DNA from: Alcaligenes pakistanensis
Lineage (GTDB): Bacteria > Pseudomonadota > Gammaproteobacteria > Burkholderiales > Burkholderiaceae_B
DNA: 64,000 nt
Direction: 5' to 3'
NCBI RefSeq assembly: GCF_014652815.1
Contig: NZ_BMZN01000001.1
Location: 728,888 to 792,887 of the forward strand
The notes beneath the pieces were generated by a model. The model was not told the DNA's origin and made no database searches. It worked only from the letters and a program-made list of their open reading frames with translations. How positions within the stretch are numbered: position 1 is the first letter of the stretch; each line of letters begins with the position of its first letter. The translations under genes and the position numbers were made by a program. Shown here piece after piece: positions 46,966-57,047 of this stretch.

Positions 46966-47901
46966 TTACGCTCCCTCCAGGGCTTCTAAGGTGGTCTGCA
47001 AGGACGCAGGGTCGCTGATCGACAAGGCGACCAGATCACGATCAATACGCTTGATCAGGCCTGTCAGCACTTTGCCTGGACCGCACTCGACCACGTGCGT
47101 AACGCCTTGAGCCTTCATGGCTTGAATGGTTTCTACCCAGCGCACGGGATGCCAGGCCTGACGAACCAATGCGTCTTTGATTTGTTCGGGGTCGGTAGGC
47201 GCAGCTACGTCCACGTTATTGATCACGGAAATCACGGGGGTCTGCACGTGCACCGAAGCTAAAGCCTGGGCCAATACAGCGGCAGCGGGCTCTAGCAAGC
47301 TGGAGTGGAACGGAGCCGACACAGGCAACACCAAGGCACGCTTGGCGCCGGCTTCTTTAGCCAAAGCACACGCACGATCCACGGCTTCTACGTGACCTGC
47401 AATTACCACCTGCGCAGGCGCATTGTAATTAACAGCCTGCACCTGTTGACCTTCGGCCGCACGAGCACACACATCGCGCACCTGATCATCATCCAGACCC
47501 AAAATGGCCGCCATCGTACCTACACCCAGCGGCACAGCGGCCTGCATGGCATCCGCACGCACACGCACCAAGGGGACAGCCTGCTCCAGGCTCAAGGCAC
47601 CGGCAGCCGTCAGGGCGGAGTATTCACCCAGGCTATGACCTGCCATGACAGCAGGAACGGGACCACCAGCCTGAATCCAGGCCTGGTACATGGCCACTGC
47701 GCTCGCCAGCATGACAGGTTGAGTATTGGTAGTCAGGTTCAGTGCATCGGCAGGCCCTTGAGCCATCAGCTGAGCCAGATCCTGACCCAGCGCCTGGCTA
47801 GCCTGATCAATGGCTTGCTGCACAACAACAGACTCAGACCAGGCATCAAGCATGCCCACGGACTGCGAGCCTTGTCCTGGAAAGACAAACGCAATTTTCA
47901 T
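46966..47901 (-). CDS. fabD: Malonyl-CoA:ACP transacylase
   Basis: FabD moves malonyl from CoA to ACP. The 311-residue product has FPGQGSQSVGM at the start, the nucleophile in GHSLGEYSAL and the His in SAPFHSSLLEPA. The frame opens at 47916, but the ATG at 47901 (MKIAFVFPGQGSQ) is the conserved start. It follows fabH by 46 bp. Confidence 0.97.
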   Translation of the reverse strand: MKIAFVFPGQGSQSVGMLDAWSESVVVQQAIDQASQALGQDLAQLMAQGPADALNLTTNTQPVMLASAVAMYQAWIQAGGPVPAVMAGHSLGEYSALTAAGALSLEQAVPLVRVRADAMQAAVPLGVGTMAAILGLDDDQVRDVCARAAEGQQVQAVNYNAPAQVVIAGHVEAVDRACALAKEAGAKRALVLPVSAPFHSSLLEPAAAVLAQALASVHVQTPVISVINNVDVAAPTDPEQIKDALVRQAWHPVRWVETIQAMKAQGVTHVVECGPGKVLTGLIKRIDRDLVALSISDPASLQTTLEALEGA

Positions 47902-47947
47902 GGTAGAAAAACCCAAAGAGATGAGGCGGTAATCCGAATCGCGCTAC

Positions 47948-48925
47948 CTAGCAGCGGACCAGTACCGAACCCCAGGTAAAGCCGCCACCCACGCCTTGCA
48001 ACAGTGCCAGATCACCAGCACGGATGCGACCATCCCGACGAGCCGCATTCAGGGCTAGAGGCACACTGGCTGCCGAGGTGTTGGCGTGTTGATCAACCGT
48101 GATAACCACCTTCTCGGAGGGGATACCCAGCTTACGACCTAGAAAATTGATGATGCGAACGTTGGCCTGATGTGGAACCAGCCACGTGATATCGGACAAA
48201 GCAATACCAGCCTGTTCACAAACTTGATGGGCCGAAGCGGCCAGAGAGGTAACAGCCAGCTTGAATACAGCCTGACCGTCCATGCGCAGGAAGGGATCGC
48301 CCACAACCTGGCCGTGCGAGACATTGCCTGCCGCACACAAAATACCCATTTGGCTGCCATCCGCATTGAGCTGGGCGGCCAAAATACCGGGTTCATCACT
48401 GGCTTGCAAAACCACTGCGCCCGCACCGTCGCCAAACAGGACGCAGGTGGAGCGGTCGTTCCAATCCAGGATGCTAGAAAACACTTCCGCACCGATAACC
48501 AGCGCATTACGCGCGCGACCGGCCTTGATCATGGCGTCGGCGGTAGTCAGTGCATAGACAAAGCCGCTGCAAACCGCTTGTACGTCGTACGCGGCAGCGC
48601 CTTTGTTACCCAGCTCTGCCTGTACCAGACAAGCCGTGCTGGGGAAAACATAATCGGGAGTGGAGGTCGCCACCACAATCAGGTCCAGATCCTGGGCAGC
48701 AATGCCCGCATCTTCTAGCGCCTGACGCGCAGCATGCGTTGCCAAATGGCTGGTGCGAACACCGGGATCGGCAAGATGACGCTGATGAATACCGGTACGC
48801 TCAACAATCCACTGATCGGAGGTTTCGATACCCTTTTGAGCCAGCTCAAGCGCTAGATCATCGTTAGACACAATCCGAGGAGGCAGGTAGCCGCCTGTAC
48901 CGATAATCTTGGCAAATATCGTCAT
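47948..48925 (-). CDS. fabH: 3-oxoacyl-ACP synthase III (FabH)
   Basis: FabH starts fatty acid synthesis by condensing acetyl-CoA with malonyl-ACP. The 325-residue product has the Cys in [13 protein letters not shown], His in [11 protein letters not shown] and Asn in [14 protein letters not shown]. The frame is open to 49006; the ATG at 48925 ([17 protein letters not shown]) gives the family start. It follows plsX by 25 bp. Confidence 0.97.
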   Translation of the reverse strand: MTIFAKIIGTGGYLPPRIVSNDDLALELAQKGIETSDQWIVERTGIHQRHLADPGVRTSHLATHAARQALEDAGIAAQDLDLIVVATSTPDYVFPSTACLVQAELGNKGAAAYDVQAVCSGFVYALTTADAMIKAGRARNALVIGAEVFSSILDWNDRSTCVLFGDGAGAVVLQASDEPGILAAQLNADGSQMGILCAAGNVSHGQVVGDPFLRMDGQAVFKLAVTSLAASAHQVCEQAGIALSDITWLVPHQANVRIINFLGRKLGIPSEKVVITVDQHANTSAASVPLALNAARRDGRIRAGDLALLQGVGGGFTWGSVLVRC

Positions 48926-48950
48926 TTTATGTTCCCGATCAAGCCCGTTC

Positions 48951-50039
48951 TTATGAGGACGAGGGCTCTGAAGTATGGCGTGTATCTGGTTCGCCGTTTT
49001 GCTCATCTTGCAAGTTCACACTTTGCATGATGCGCTCGACTGCCTGGCTGGTACCGTTAAGCAGCCCATTGAGCACCGCATCGCGGGCCCGCTGCAAAGC
49101 ATACCCGAAAGCGTAGGCATCGGCAGAACCATGACTCTTGATAACAATACCGCGTAAACCCAACAGAGCTGCACCGTTATGACGACGATTATCCACCCTG
49201 TCGCGGAAACGATTCAAGACAGGACGAGCCAGCAAAGCAGATACTTTGCTTAAAGGATCACGGGTAAATTCGTCACGCAGCATGCTGCCGACCATCTTGG
49301 CCAGACCTTCAATGGATTTAAGGACCACATTGCCCACAAAACCGTCACACACAACGACATTAACGGTACCTTTGCAGATATCGTCGCCTTCTACGTTGCC
49401 GTAAAAATTCAGTCCGCTGGAGCGCAACAACTCAGCCGCCTTTTTGACGACCTCGTTGCCTTTGATGACCTCTTCCCCAATATTGAGCAAACCCACAGTG
49501 GGGCGCTCATGGCGATCCACGATACTGGCCAGCGCAGAGCCCATAATGGCGAACTGCAACAGGTGTTCTGCGGAGCAATCCACATTAGCACCCAGGTCCA
49601 GCATGATCGTGGCCCCGCCCTTTTGGTTCGGAATAGACGTGGCAATGGCTGGGCGATCAATCCCATCCAGAGTTTTGAGTACGTAGCGCGAAATTGCCAT
49701 CCATGCGCCAGTATTACCCGCAGAAATGCAGGCGTCCGCTATCCCGTCCTTGACGGACTGGGCAGCCACTCGCATGGATGAGTCTTTTTTGCGGCGCAGG
49801 GCCACCTCGACCGAATCGGCCATGGTGACAACTTCGGATGCGGGAAGAATGTCGTACCAAGAGGTATCGACATTACCTTGCGCACGCAATGTTTGCTCGA
49901 TGGCCTGAGGCTCGCCAACCAATAAGCAGTGCACATCCGGATAGCGCTTGGCAAAAAGCAGCGCTGCAGGGACAGTGACGGATAAACCGATATCGCCGCC
50001 CATGCAATCGATGGCAATACGTATTTTTTTGTTAGACAT
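48951..50039 (-). CDS. plsX: Phosphate acyltransferase PlsX
   Basis: PlsX makes acyl-phosphate from acyl-ACP for phospholipid synthesis. The 362-residue product has [19 protein letters not shown] near the start, [24 protein letters not shown] and [17 protein letters not shown]. It ends in a short polar extension. The ATG at 50039 follows an in-frame TTG; I prefer the ATG. It follows rpmF by 41 bp, the conserved rpmF-plsX-fabH order. Confidence 0.96.
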   Translation of the reverse strand: MSNKKIRIAIDCMGGDIGLSVTVPAALLFAKRYPDVHCLLVGEPQAIEQTLRAQGNVDTSWYDILPASEVVTMADSVEVALRRKKDSSMRVAAQSVKDGIADACISAGNTGAWMAISRYVLKTLDGIDRPAIATSIPNQKGGATIMLDLGANVDCSAEHLLQFAIMGSALASIVDRHERPTVGLLNIGEEVIKGNEVVKKAAELLRSSGLNFYGNVEGDDICKGTVNVVVCDGFVGNVVLKSIEGLAKMVGSMLRDEFTRDPLSKVSALLARPVLNRFRDRVDNRRHNGAALLGLRGIVIKSHGSADAYAFGYALQRARDAVLNGLLNGTSQAVERIMQSVNLQDEQNGEPDTRHTSEPSSS

Positions 50040-50080
50040 CAAGCATGCAACCTATGTTGCTTGCAACGACAAAGAAACTA

Positions 50081-50263
50081 TTACTCGTCGTTCTTTGTTT
50101 TCAGCACTTTACGGCCACGATAGATGCCGTTGGGGCTGATGTGGTGACGCAGGTGCAATTCGCCAGTCGTAGGCTCGATAGCCGTCGAAGGACCAGTAAG
50201 CGCGTCGTGCGAACGACGCATGTTACGCCGGGACGGGCTCTTTTTATTCTGCTGAACAGCCAT
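50081..50263 (-). CDS. rpmF: 50S ribosomal protein L32
   Basis: A 60-residue basic protein beginning [22 protein letters not shown], as in L32, with [20 protein letters not shown] in the second half. The zinc-type cysteines found in some L32 proteins are absent, as is usual in Proteobacteria. It sits between yceD and plsX. Confidence 0.98.
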   Translation of the reverse strand: MAVQQNKKSPSRRNMRRSHDALTGPSTAIEPTTGELHLRHHISPNGIYRGRKVLKTKNDE

Positions 50264-50337
50264 GATGACTCCTGTAGATGGACAACCCCGAATAAATGGG
50301 TGCGGCCCGAAAAAATTAACGAATTAGTAACAAACAA

Positions 50338-50859
50338 TCAAGACTTTTTGAGCGAACCCAATACAGCAAACGGGGACGGCCGCTCAAAAGCGGATTCATC
50401 CAGGTCGTCAGACTTGGCTTCCATGGACAACGACTGCGCGTCGGGGCAAACCTCATGGCGCGGCACATACGGCACGCTAAGAATCAGTTCATCCTCGACC
50501 AGTCCCAGGACATCCAACTGGCCTTCACACAAGATGCGATCAGGACCTTCCGTATCGTCATCATCCAGCTCCAGTTCAGCCTCGCTTGCCACAATCTGTA
50601 CTTCGTTAGAAATATCGATGGGCCACTCGAAGGGCTTAACGCAGCGCTGGCATTCCAAAATGACACAACCTTTGGCCTGCACATGAACAAAGCGACGTCG
50701 GGCAGAATCCTCCCGACCCGACACGCTCCACTCAATGCGTAAATCGCCTTGATCGGGCAAATCGGATACCAGACGAGATAGATCTTCCACCAGCACCTGA
50801 CCCACCATATTCTGAGGGGCACGAGCAAGGTTCAAGGTGTCGATATACTGTGTCGTCAT
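50338..50859 (-). CDS. yceD: YceD/DUF177 family protein
   Basis: A 173-residue acidic protein of the YceD family, found upstream of rpmF in most bacteria and tied to 23S rRNA accumulation in plants and bacteria. The signature CVILECQRCVKPFEWPIDI is present; the second Cys motif is not the classic one. The ATG at 50859 begins MTTQYIDTLNLAR; a TTG at 50871 is also in frame. It heads the yceD-rpmF-plsX-fab operon. Confidence 0.92.
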   Translation of the reverse strand: MTTQYIDTLNLARAPQNMVGQVLVEDLSRLVSDLPDQGDLRIEWSVSGREDSARRRFVHVQAKGCVILECQRCVKPFEWPIDISNEVQIVASEAELELDDDDTEGPDRILCEGQLDVLGLVEDELILSVPYVPRHEVCPDAQSLSMEAKSDDLDESAFERPSPFAVLGSLKKS

Positions 50860-51138
50860 GGGTATGTTCAATGCATCAAGCCACGATTTTACGGTGATCT
50901 TGATACTTATTTGTTTTGCTTAAGTGTGTAGCTTGTTTGTTTTACTGCTGTGGTATCGCTTGGGTGCTGCTTTGTGCTTTACCGCTTGTTTTTTTCCTGC
51001 CCCTCGTTATTGCAGCCCGAACTCCCGGCAGCGCAAAAGCGCCAAGTAAGCCCACAACCATTTCAATAACGAAGAAAACATTAGATAATACCGTGCTAAG
51101 CACAAGACAGTCAAACCAAAGCACAGCTAAAACATACT

Positions 51139-51735
51139 ATGCGTCTCATCCTTGCATCAAGCTCAGTCTATCGCCGCGCTATGTTAGCGCGTTTGGGCTT
51201 GCCTTTCACCTGTCAGTCTCCTGACATTGATGAAACCCCACGTTCTGGAGAGGCTCCGGCCGAGCTCAGCCTGCGCCTGGCGCGTGAAAAAGCAGCCCGT
51301 ATCAGTCTGCTCAACCCAGGCGCGCTAGTCATTGGCTCCGATCAAGTGGCCACATCCGGCCAGGACGCTATTGGTAAGCCAGGCAACCACGCCAGCGCGC
51401 GGAAACAACTGCGACTCTTAAGCGGCCAGAACATCGATTTCCATAGCGCTTTGTGTGTGACAAATGGGCAGGAATTTCTGTGCAGCGATATTGTTACCAA
51501 TTGTCGTTTTCGCGCACTGAGCGATGATGAAATTGAACACTACCTGCTCCAGGAAAAGCCCTACGACACCGCCGGCAGTGCCAAAGCTGAAAGCCTGGGA
51601 ATTGCTTTGATGGAGTCCATGCGATCAGATGATCCAACAGCCATTATTGGCCTGCCCCTGATCGAGTTATGCACTATGCTGCGCCACTTTGGCCTGAACC
51701 CTTTGCGCCCCAACCTTCTGACCCCTTCCGTTTAG
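51139..51735 (+). CDS. Maf family nucleoside triphosphate pyrophosphatase
   Basis: A house-cleaning enzyme that hydrolyses modified nucleotides. The 198-residue product has the N-terminal LILASSSVYRRAMLARLGLPF, DIDETPRSGEAPAELSLRLAREKA, IGSDQVA, and YDTAGSAKAESLG. It resembles the YceF (m7GTP) subgroup, and its neighbourhood next to yceD-rpmF is that of E. coli yceF. It is followed by an RsmI-like gene after 13 bp and is divergent from yceD. Confidence 0.93.
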   Translation: MRLILASSSVYRRAMLARLGLPFTCQSPDIDETPRSGEAPAELSLRLAREKAARISLLNPGALVIGSDQVATSGQDAIGKPGNHASARKQLRLLSGQNIDFHSALCVTNGQEFLCSDIVTNCRFRALSDDEIEHYLLQEKPYDTAGSAKAESLGIALMESMRSDDPTAIIGLPLIELCTMLRHFGLNPLRPNLLTPSV

Positions 51736-51748
51736 GACTGATTACCCC

Positions 51749-52471
51749 ATGCCTCAAGCCGCCCCTTTGCACCTGATTCCCGTTGGTTTAAGTGAGAGCC
51801 CGGTCAGCGGCTGGCTACCCGCCGATGTTCGGGCCCTGACACGCGAGCTGACTACCTTCATTGCCGAAAATGCCAAAACAGCCCGAGCCTTTTTAAAGCT
51901 GATTGAACCCGTCGTGCCCCTACAGGAAATCACGATTCATACACTGGATAAGCGCGGCAACAAACCCGGTGAAATGCGAGAGTGGCTGAAACCCGCCCTG
52001 CAAGGTCAGGCCATCGGCCTGGTCTCCGAAGCAGGCTGCCCCGCAGTAGCCGACCCCGGCGCACTGGTTGTCGCCATGGCCCACGAGATGAAGATCCCGG
52101 TACGCCCACACGTAGGCCCTTCTTCCATTTTGCTCAGCCTGATGGCCAGCGGCCTGGATGGCCAGCAGTTCGTGTTTCACGGCTACGCGCCCGTGGATGG
52201 CAGCGCCCGCGCCAAGCAGCTCAAACAATGGGAAAGCCAATCTCAGACACTAAAACAAACGCAGATTCTGATCGAGACCCCCTATCGCAATCAGGCCATG
52301 TACAGCACGCTGCTGCAGGCTTTAAAGCCCACCACCCGGCTCTGTCTGGCTCGCGACCTGACCGGCTCACGAGAACTAATCCAAACGGCGACAATTGAAC
52401 AATGGCGCGAACGGCAGCCTCCCGCCCTGGACAAGACCCCCTGCATTTTCCTGTTCCTGGCCGGCCGTTAA
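51749..52471 (+). CDS. RsmI-like SAM-dependent methyltransferase (tetrapyrrole methylase fold)
   Basis: A 240-residue protein with the tetrapyrrole-methylase fold: LHLIPVGLSE at the start, IGLVSEAGCPAVADPGALVV (the AdoMet loop), VRPHVGPSSILLSLMASGLDGQQFVFHGY, and LIETPYRNQAMYSTLLQAL. RsmI makes Cm1402 in 16S rRNA; this shorter paralogue, common next to maf in betaproteobacteria, has an unknown target. It lies between maf and the amidase gene, 1 bp before the latter. Confidence 0.88.
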   Translation: MPQAAPLHLIPVGLSESPVSGWLPADVRALTRELTTFIAENAKTARAFLKLIEPVVPLQEITIHTLDKRGNKPGEMREWLKPALQGQAIGLVSEAGCPAVADPGALVVAMAHEMKIPVRPHVGPSSILLSLMASGLDGQQFVFHGYAPVDGSARAKQLKQWESQSQTLKQTQILIETPYRNQAMYSTLLQALKPTTRLCLARDLTGSRELIQTATIEQWRERQPPALDKTPCIFLFLAGR

Positions 52472-52472
52472 G

Positions 52473-53282
52473 ATGAAACCTCTCTCTTTTGTCACCCCTG
52501 CCCTGAAACGCGGCGTTCAGATCGGCGTCCTCAGCCTGACAGCGCTACTGGCCGCCTGCGGCAGCAGCGGCCCCTTCAAATTCGATGACAGTTACAGCGC
52601 GCAGGGCCAAAACAGCCGGGTGCGCTATCTGGTCATGCACTACACCGCCGGCGACCACGCCACCTCCCTGAAAGTGCTAACACAACGCGATGTCAGCGCC
52701 CATTACCTGGTCAGCGATGAACGCCGCCCAACGGTCTACCGCCTGGTCCCTGAAGAGCGCCGCGCCTGGCATGCAGGCATAGGCTCCTGGTACGGCTTCA
52801 CGGACCTGAACACCGGTTCGATCGGGATTGAAATCGTCAATATGGGTCGCTTGGCTGATGGCCGCTGGGCCCCGTATAGCGCTGCACAGATCGAAGCACT
52901 TAAGGTATTGCTGAAAGATCTCGCCCAGCGCCATGGCGTATCGCCGCGCAATATTATTGGCCATAGCGATGTGGCCCCTCAGCGCAAGCTAGACCCAGGC
53001 CCACACTTTCCCTGGAAAGACCTGGCCCAGGCTGGCATAGGCCGCTGGTACAAGGAACCACAAGCCCGCGCATTGCAAGCGCAGTACGCAACGCGCCCCC
53101 TGCCCTCCGCCTCTCAGGTACAGGCCTTATTGCGCAAGGCGGGCTATGAGACTCCGGATAGCGGCACCTTCGATAAAGCCACACAAAATGTCCTGGCCGC
53201 CTTCCAAATGCACTATCGCCCGGCACGCTATAACGGCGTGCTCGATGCTGAAACGGCTGCTATTTTGCAAAGTCTGGATTGA
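52473..53282 (+). CDS. amiD: N-acetylmuramoyl-L-alanine amidase, AmiD-like lipoprotein
   Basis: A peptidoglycan amidase of the Amidase_2 type. The 269-residue product starts with a lipoprotein signal (LSLTALLAACGSS, lipobox LAAC near residue 28). Zinc-binding residues are in LVMHYTAGD (His) and IIGHSDVAPQRKLDPGPHFPW (His, Asp). A C-terminal PG_binding_1 domain follows (LPSASQVQALLRKAGYETP...). The ATG at 52473 starts 1 bp past the methyltransferase stop; the upstream frame to 52395 is inside that gene. Like E. coli AmiD it is probably outer-membrane anchored and trims muropeptides. Confidence 0.94.
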   Translation: MKPLSFVTPALKRGVQIGVLSLTALLAACGSSGPFKFDDSYSAQGQNSRVRYLVMHYTAGDHATSLKVLTQRDVSAHYLVSDERRPTVYRLVPEERRAWHAGIGSWYGFTDLNTGSIGIEIVNMGRLADGRWAPYSAAQIEALKVLLKDLAQRHGVSPRNIIGHSDVAPQRKLDPGPHFPWKDLAQAGIGRWYKEPQARALQAQYATRPLPSASQVQALLRKAGYETPDSGTFDKATQNVLAAFQMHYRPARYNGVLDAETAAILQSLD

Positions 53283-53285
53283 TAC

Positions 53286-53324
53286 GTAAAAGGGTAATAG
53301 GCGTCGCGCGTATTACCCTTTTAA
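53286..53324. terminator. Bidirectional hairpin between amiD and msrQ
   Basis: aaaagggtaata (53288-53299) pairs perfectly with tattaccctttt (53311-53322) around an 11-nt loop. It overlaps the msrQ stop region and serves both convergent transcripts. Confidence 0.8.
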
Positions 53325-53929
53325 TGACGATCCGTATTCTGAGCCGGCCAGCGACGCAGCAACGATAAAACCAGCAAGACTGCCCCGTAGACATAGACCT
53401 CCAGCACATCATTTTTACCTGTACGTATCAGATAGAAATGCAGAACAGACAAACCGGCTGCCAGATATACCGTACGGTGTAAGCGGCTCCACCCCCGTCC
53501 CAATCGCCTTTGCCATCCATGCGTAGAAGTGAGCGTCAGCAGCAATAAGATCAGCAGCGCAACAACACCAATGGCTATTAAAGGCCGCTGGACAATGTCC
53601 TGCCACATGGAAGACCAACTGCCCGAGCGATCCCACCAAGCCCAAGCCAGGGTATGCAAAGCCGCATAGAAAAAAGTGAACAAGCCCAACATGCGCCGCC
53701 AACGTACCAAAGCGGGTTGGGCCAGCAGACGCCGTAAAGGACTTAACGCCAAGGTCACCAACAAAAGCACCAAGGCCCAAATACCGCTGGAGCGGGTCAA
53801 AAACTCGACGGGGTTGGCACTTAAGCCGTTATTGACCCCCAGCCAAACCCAGCGCCCGAGCGGATACAAGCCCAACAAAAACACCAAAGGCTTAAAACGA
53901 TCTAACTGCGCAGCCTTCCAGGTATTCAT
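53321..53929 (-). CDS. msrQ: Heme-binding membrane subunit MsrQ (YedZ)
   Basis: MsrQ passes electrons from the quinone pool to MsrP for repair of oxidised methionine in the periplasm. The 202-residue protein has about six membrane segments; the conserved His of FFYAALHTLAWAWWD and RLHRTVYLAAGLSVLHFYLIR bind heme. Its ATG overlaps the msrP stop by 1 bp. Confidence 0.93.
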   Translation of the reverse strand: MNTWKAAQLDRFKPLVFLLGLYPLGRWVWLGVNNGLSANPVEFLTRSSGIWALVLLLVTLALSPLRRLLAQPALVRWRRMLGLFTFFYAALHTLAWAWWDRSGSWSSMWQDIVQRPLIAIGVVALLILLLLTLTSTHGWQRRLGRGWSRLHRTVYLAAGLSVLHFYLIRTGKNDVLEVYVYGAVLLVLSLLRRWPAQNTDRH

Positions 53930-54888
53930 TAGTAGTAGCGCCTTAAATCCATACCCGCATATAAGCTGGCGACATCATCGGCATAACCATTAAAGGGCAA
54001 GGTCGGCTTCTTGGTCGCAAAAAAGCCCGAGCCAATCACCCGCTCAGTTGCCTGACTCCAACGCGGGTGAGGCACCTCCGGGTTCACATTGCCGTAAAAA
54101 CCATATTCATGAGGCGCCACCCGCATCCAGCTGGATTGGGGCATGCTGTCCGTCAAGGTAATGCGAACCAGGGATTTAGCAGATTTAAAGCCATATTTCC
54201 ACGGCACGATCAAACGCACAGGCGCACCGTTTTGAGTCGGCAAAGCTTTGCCATACAAGCCCGTCGCCAACAGTGTCAGCGGATGCATGGCCTCATCCAG
54301 CCGTAGCGCTTCCACATAGGGCCAATCCAGAATGCGAGATCGCAAACCGGGCATGGTTTCCGGGTCGGCAGCAGTTTCAAAGCGCACAAAGCGGGCCAGC
54401 CCTAAAGGCTCGGCTTGTTTCAGCAAGGCTGACAGGGAATAGCCCACCCAGGGCACCACCATAGACCAGGCCTCGACACAGCGCAGACGATAAACACGCT
54501 CTTCCAGAGGGGCCAGCTTTAAAATCTGGTCCATATCCAGGGTCAAAGGTTTTTGCACCAACCCATCAATCTGCAAAGTCCAGGGTTCAGTCCTGAAGGC
54601 GCCGGAATTCCGGGCAGGATCTTCTTTACCCGTGCCAAATTCGTAGAAATTATTGTAGGAGATGATGTCGGCCTCGCTAGTAGGCGCATCGTCCAATTTC
54701 CAACGCTGGGAAGGCGTGGCCTGCAAGGGCTGCCCCACAGCCACAGCCTGGGCCCGGCCGGGCAAGCCGGCGGCCAGGGCCAAGGCACCTGGAGCATGCA
54801 GCAGCAAACGACGGCGCGCACGCCAGACCGATTCATCGGTAATTTCAGAGGGGCGCGGGGCTTGCGAGCGTGATTTAAACATCTCCAT
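53929..54888 (-). CDS. msrP: Molybdopterin methionine sulfoxide reductase MsrP (YedY)
   Basis: MsrP reduces methionine sulfoxide in periplasmic proteins. The 319-residue product has a twin-arginine signal ([20 protein letters not shown], residues about 24-43), the molybdenum-ligand Cys in [17 protein letters not shown] and [17 protein letters not shown]. It is the first gene of msrPQ. The Tat motif RRRLL lacks the usual Phe but is acceptable. Confidence 0.95.
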   Translation of the reverse strand: MEMFKSRSQAPRPSEITDESVWRARRRLLLHAPGALALAAGLPGRAQAVAVGQPLQATPSQRWKLDDAPTSEADIISYNNFYEFGTGKEDPARNSGAFRTEPWTLQIDGLVQKPLTLDMDQILKLAPLEERVYRLRCVEAWSMVVPWVGYSLSALLKQAEPLGLARFVRFETAADPETMPGLRSRILDWPYVEALRLDEAMHPLTLLATGLYGKALPTQNGAPVRLIVPWKYGFKSAKSLVRITLTDSMPQSSWMRVAPHEYGFYGNVNPEVPHPRWSQATERVIGSGFFATKKPTLPFNGYADDVASLYAGMDLRRYY

Positions 54889-54940
54889 CTCCTGTCCTGA
54901 AACCAGCGAGCAAGAAGGCGATGCAAGCCACCTGCCGCTA

Positions 54941-55594
54941 TTAAATACGGGTCAAAACCCAATCGCGCATCTGCGCCACATTATCCACCATCACGGTTGG
55001 CTCAGCCTTAGCCAGCGTTTGCGGATCATGCGCACCGTACGTGACCGCCACACTATCCATGCCTGCATTGCTTGCCATATGAATATCGTGAGTGGTGTCG
55101 CCCACCATCAAGACCTGCTCGGGATCCAGCATCAATTCAGCCAGTAACTGATGCAGCATTTCTGGGTCCGGCTTGCTGCGGGTTTCATCCGCGCAACGGG
55201 TGGCGTCAAAAAAAGTACTGAGATTGACCTGCTCCAGCACCCTATCCAAACCCTGACGGCTTTTACCGGTTGCTACTCCTAAGGCAATCTGGTGGCCACG
55301 AAGTTCACCCATGAAAGGCAAAATACCGTCAAACAGCTTGATATGCGGATCGCGCAACATGAAGTGATGGCGGTACCGCTCCAGAAATAGCGGCATCTGC
55401 TCGGCGGTTAAATCCGGCACAGCGCGATACAAAGCACTTTCCAGAGATAAACCAATCACCCAGCTGGCTTGTTGAATCGAGGGCACAGGCAACTGCAGAT
55501 CCGCACTGGCCAACTGAATAGAACTGGCAATGGAATACGTAGAATCCATAACTGTGCCGTCCCAATCAAACAACACAGCGGCGTAACGCGCCAT
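54941..55594 (-). CDS. HAD family phosphoglycolate phosphatase-like hydrolase
   Basis: A 217-residue HAD hydrolase with the nucleophile Asp in [13 protein letters not shown], the Thr/Lys motifs [14 protein letters not shown] and SKPDPEML, and [19 protein letters not shown]. It resembles Gph-like phosphatases, which dephosphorylate phosphoglycolate formed during DNA repair. It lies 2 bp after rluC, a pairing that is common in betaproteobacteria. Confidence 0.9.
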   Translation of the reverse strand: MARYAAVLFDWDGTVMDSTYSIASSIQLASADLQLPVPSIQQASWVIGLSLESALYRAVPDLTAEQMPLFLERYRHHFMLRDPHIKLFDGILPFMGELRGHQIALGVATGKSRQGLDRVLEQVNLSTFFDATRCADETRSKPDPEMLHQLLAELMLDPEQVLMVGDTTHDIHMASNAGMDSVAVTYGAHDPQTLAKAEPTVMVDNVAQMRDWVLTRI

Positions 55595-55596
55595 AA

Positions 55597-56544
55597 CTAC
55601 TTCTCCAAACGATTAAGAAGGCTCTGGCAGGCAGCAGGCAATGCGGCTTCCAGAACCAGGGGCTGTCCGGTAACGGGGTGATCGAACTCCAGGCGTCCCG
55701 AATGCAGGAACATGCGCTTGAAACCCTGACGGGCAAATTGGTCGCGTATAGCGTCATCGCCGTATTTATCATCACCCACAATCGGGAAACCCGAATGGGC
55801 TAAATGAACCCGAATCTGGTGAGTACGGCCTGTTTTCAATTCTGCCTGTACCAGACTGAAGCGACCAAAGCGGCGCTGCATCGTAATAATGGTATGCGCA
55901 GCCTTGCCAGCCGGGTCAACCTTAACGCGCCGCTCGCCACTTTCCGTTAACCAGCGCAACAAGGGGAAGCGAATGTGCTGACGGTCATTGACCCAGTCAC
56001 CCTGCACCAACGCCCAATAAAATTTGCGAGCACGGATTTCGCGAAACATATCGTGCAGGCCTACTAGAGCTGCGCGACGTTTAGCAATAATCAACAAACC
56101 GGAGGTATCCCGATCCAGGCGGTGGGCCAATTCCAGGAATGGCTCCTCGGGCCGGGCAGCGCGCAACTGCTCAATGACCCCAAAAGATACGCCGCTACCA
56201 CCGTGCACCGCCACACCGGCTGGTTTATCAATTACCAACAGGTGTTCGTCCTCGAACACTACAGGAAACGCCGCAGCAGGCACATGACGAGGCTGCTCGG
56301 GTTCGGGCAGGCGCAGGGGCGGAATCCGCACCATATCGCCATCCTGAAGACGGTAATCACTGCTGATGCGGCCTTTATTGACTCGCACCTGTCCACCGCG
56401 AATGGCTTTGTAAATGTGGCTTTTTGGCACCCCTTTACATTCGCGTAACAAAAAATTATCTATACGCTGACCCGCCCGCGTTTCATCAATGCGCAGTATT
56501 CGCACTTGAGGGGCTGATCTTTGTGATTCATGAGGTTTGCACAT
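55597..56544 (-). CDS. rluC: 23S rRNA pseudouridine synthase RluC
   Basis: RluC converts U955, U2504 and U2580 of 23S rRNA to pseudouridine. The product of about 315 residues has an N-terminal S4 domain (QRIDNFLLRECKGVPKSHIYKAIRGGQVRVNKGR) and the catalytic Asp in HRLDRDTSGLLIIAKR, with GRTHQIRVHLAH near the end. ATGs at 56544 and 56559 are possible; the latter overlaps the rne -10 element, so I prefer 56544. It is divergent from rne, as in E. coli. Confidence 0.92.
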   Translation of the reverse strand: MCKPHESQRSAPQVRILRIDETRAGQRIDNFLLRECKGVPKSHIYKAIRGGQVRVNKGRISSDYRLQDGDMVRIPPLRLPEPEQPRHVPAAAFPVVFEDEHLLVIDKPAGVAVHGGSGVSFGVIEQLRAARPEEPFLELAHRLDRDTSGLLIIAKRRAALVGLHDMFREIRARKFYWALVQGDWVNDRQHIRFPLLRWLTESGERRVKVDPAGKAAHTIITMQRRFGRFSLVQAELKTGRTHQIRVHLAHSGFPIVGDDKYGDDAIRDQFARQGFKRMFLHSGRLEFDHPVTGQPLVLEAALPAACQSLLNRLEK

Positions 56545-56563
56545 AACAAAAAGGGGCATATAA
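56536..56563 (+). promoter_or_regulatory. rne promoter
   Basis: A perfect TATAAT lies at 56558-56563; TTGCAC at 56536-56541 is a fair -35 with 16-bp spacing. The expected start is near 56570, giving an untranslated leader of about 478 nt. Confidence 0.65.
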
Positions 56564-56569
56564 TCGCTT

Positions 56570-57047
56570 CAGCCTATGGAAGCTGAGACTGGGTCCAGCG
56601 TAGAGATGCAAAGGGTGCGTCTCCGTTGGATGACCAAGGACTGATAATTGTATCCTTGAGTTCCAGCTTCCGGGTCATAAGGTCGCCGGGGTGAGTCCGA
56701 AATAGCGAAAGTCGTGTGGCAAGAAGGCCCGCTTTCCAAGAGATGTTTTCCTCCCGCGTGCCGCGCTGAATTCCTGCACAGATTGTCCCGCTCTTTTGCA
56801 CCAGCCGCATGATTTATGCAGCTGCCGTTCCCCCAGCAATTTTATATTCGTCAAACACACAACGTGACTCTGACCCCCCTGCTGATTGAACTTCGCGCTT
56901 TGGCGCGACTCGTGCCTCCCAGACTATAAGCCGGTAGGCCATTTTGCCTGCCTGCACCAAGCTGATGCAGCTATAGCGCTACACACCCTGTGACCCGCGG
57001 TCGTGCGCCGATATTTCGGTGCTCCATGACAACGGAGATCCACACTC
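56570..57047 (+). promoter_or_regulatory. Long structured 5' leader of rne
   Basis: The 478-nt region between the rne promoter and its ATG has no convincing gene. It can fold: ggaagctg (56578-56585) pairs with cagcttcc (56662-56669) and encloses a hairpin gagatgc-aaagggt-gcgtctc. Further down cgcgc-tttg-gcgcg (56894-56907), agctg-atg-cagct and gcgccga-tatt-tcggtgc (57005-57022) form hairpins, the last ending 11 nt before the Shine-Dalgarno GGAG (57034-57037). E. coli rne has a 361-nt leader that mediates autoregulation; the same role here is inference. Confidence 0.6.
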
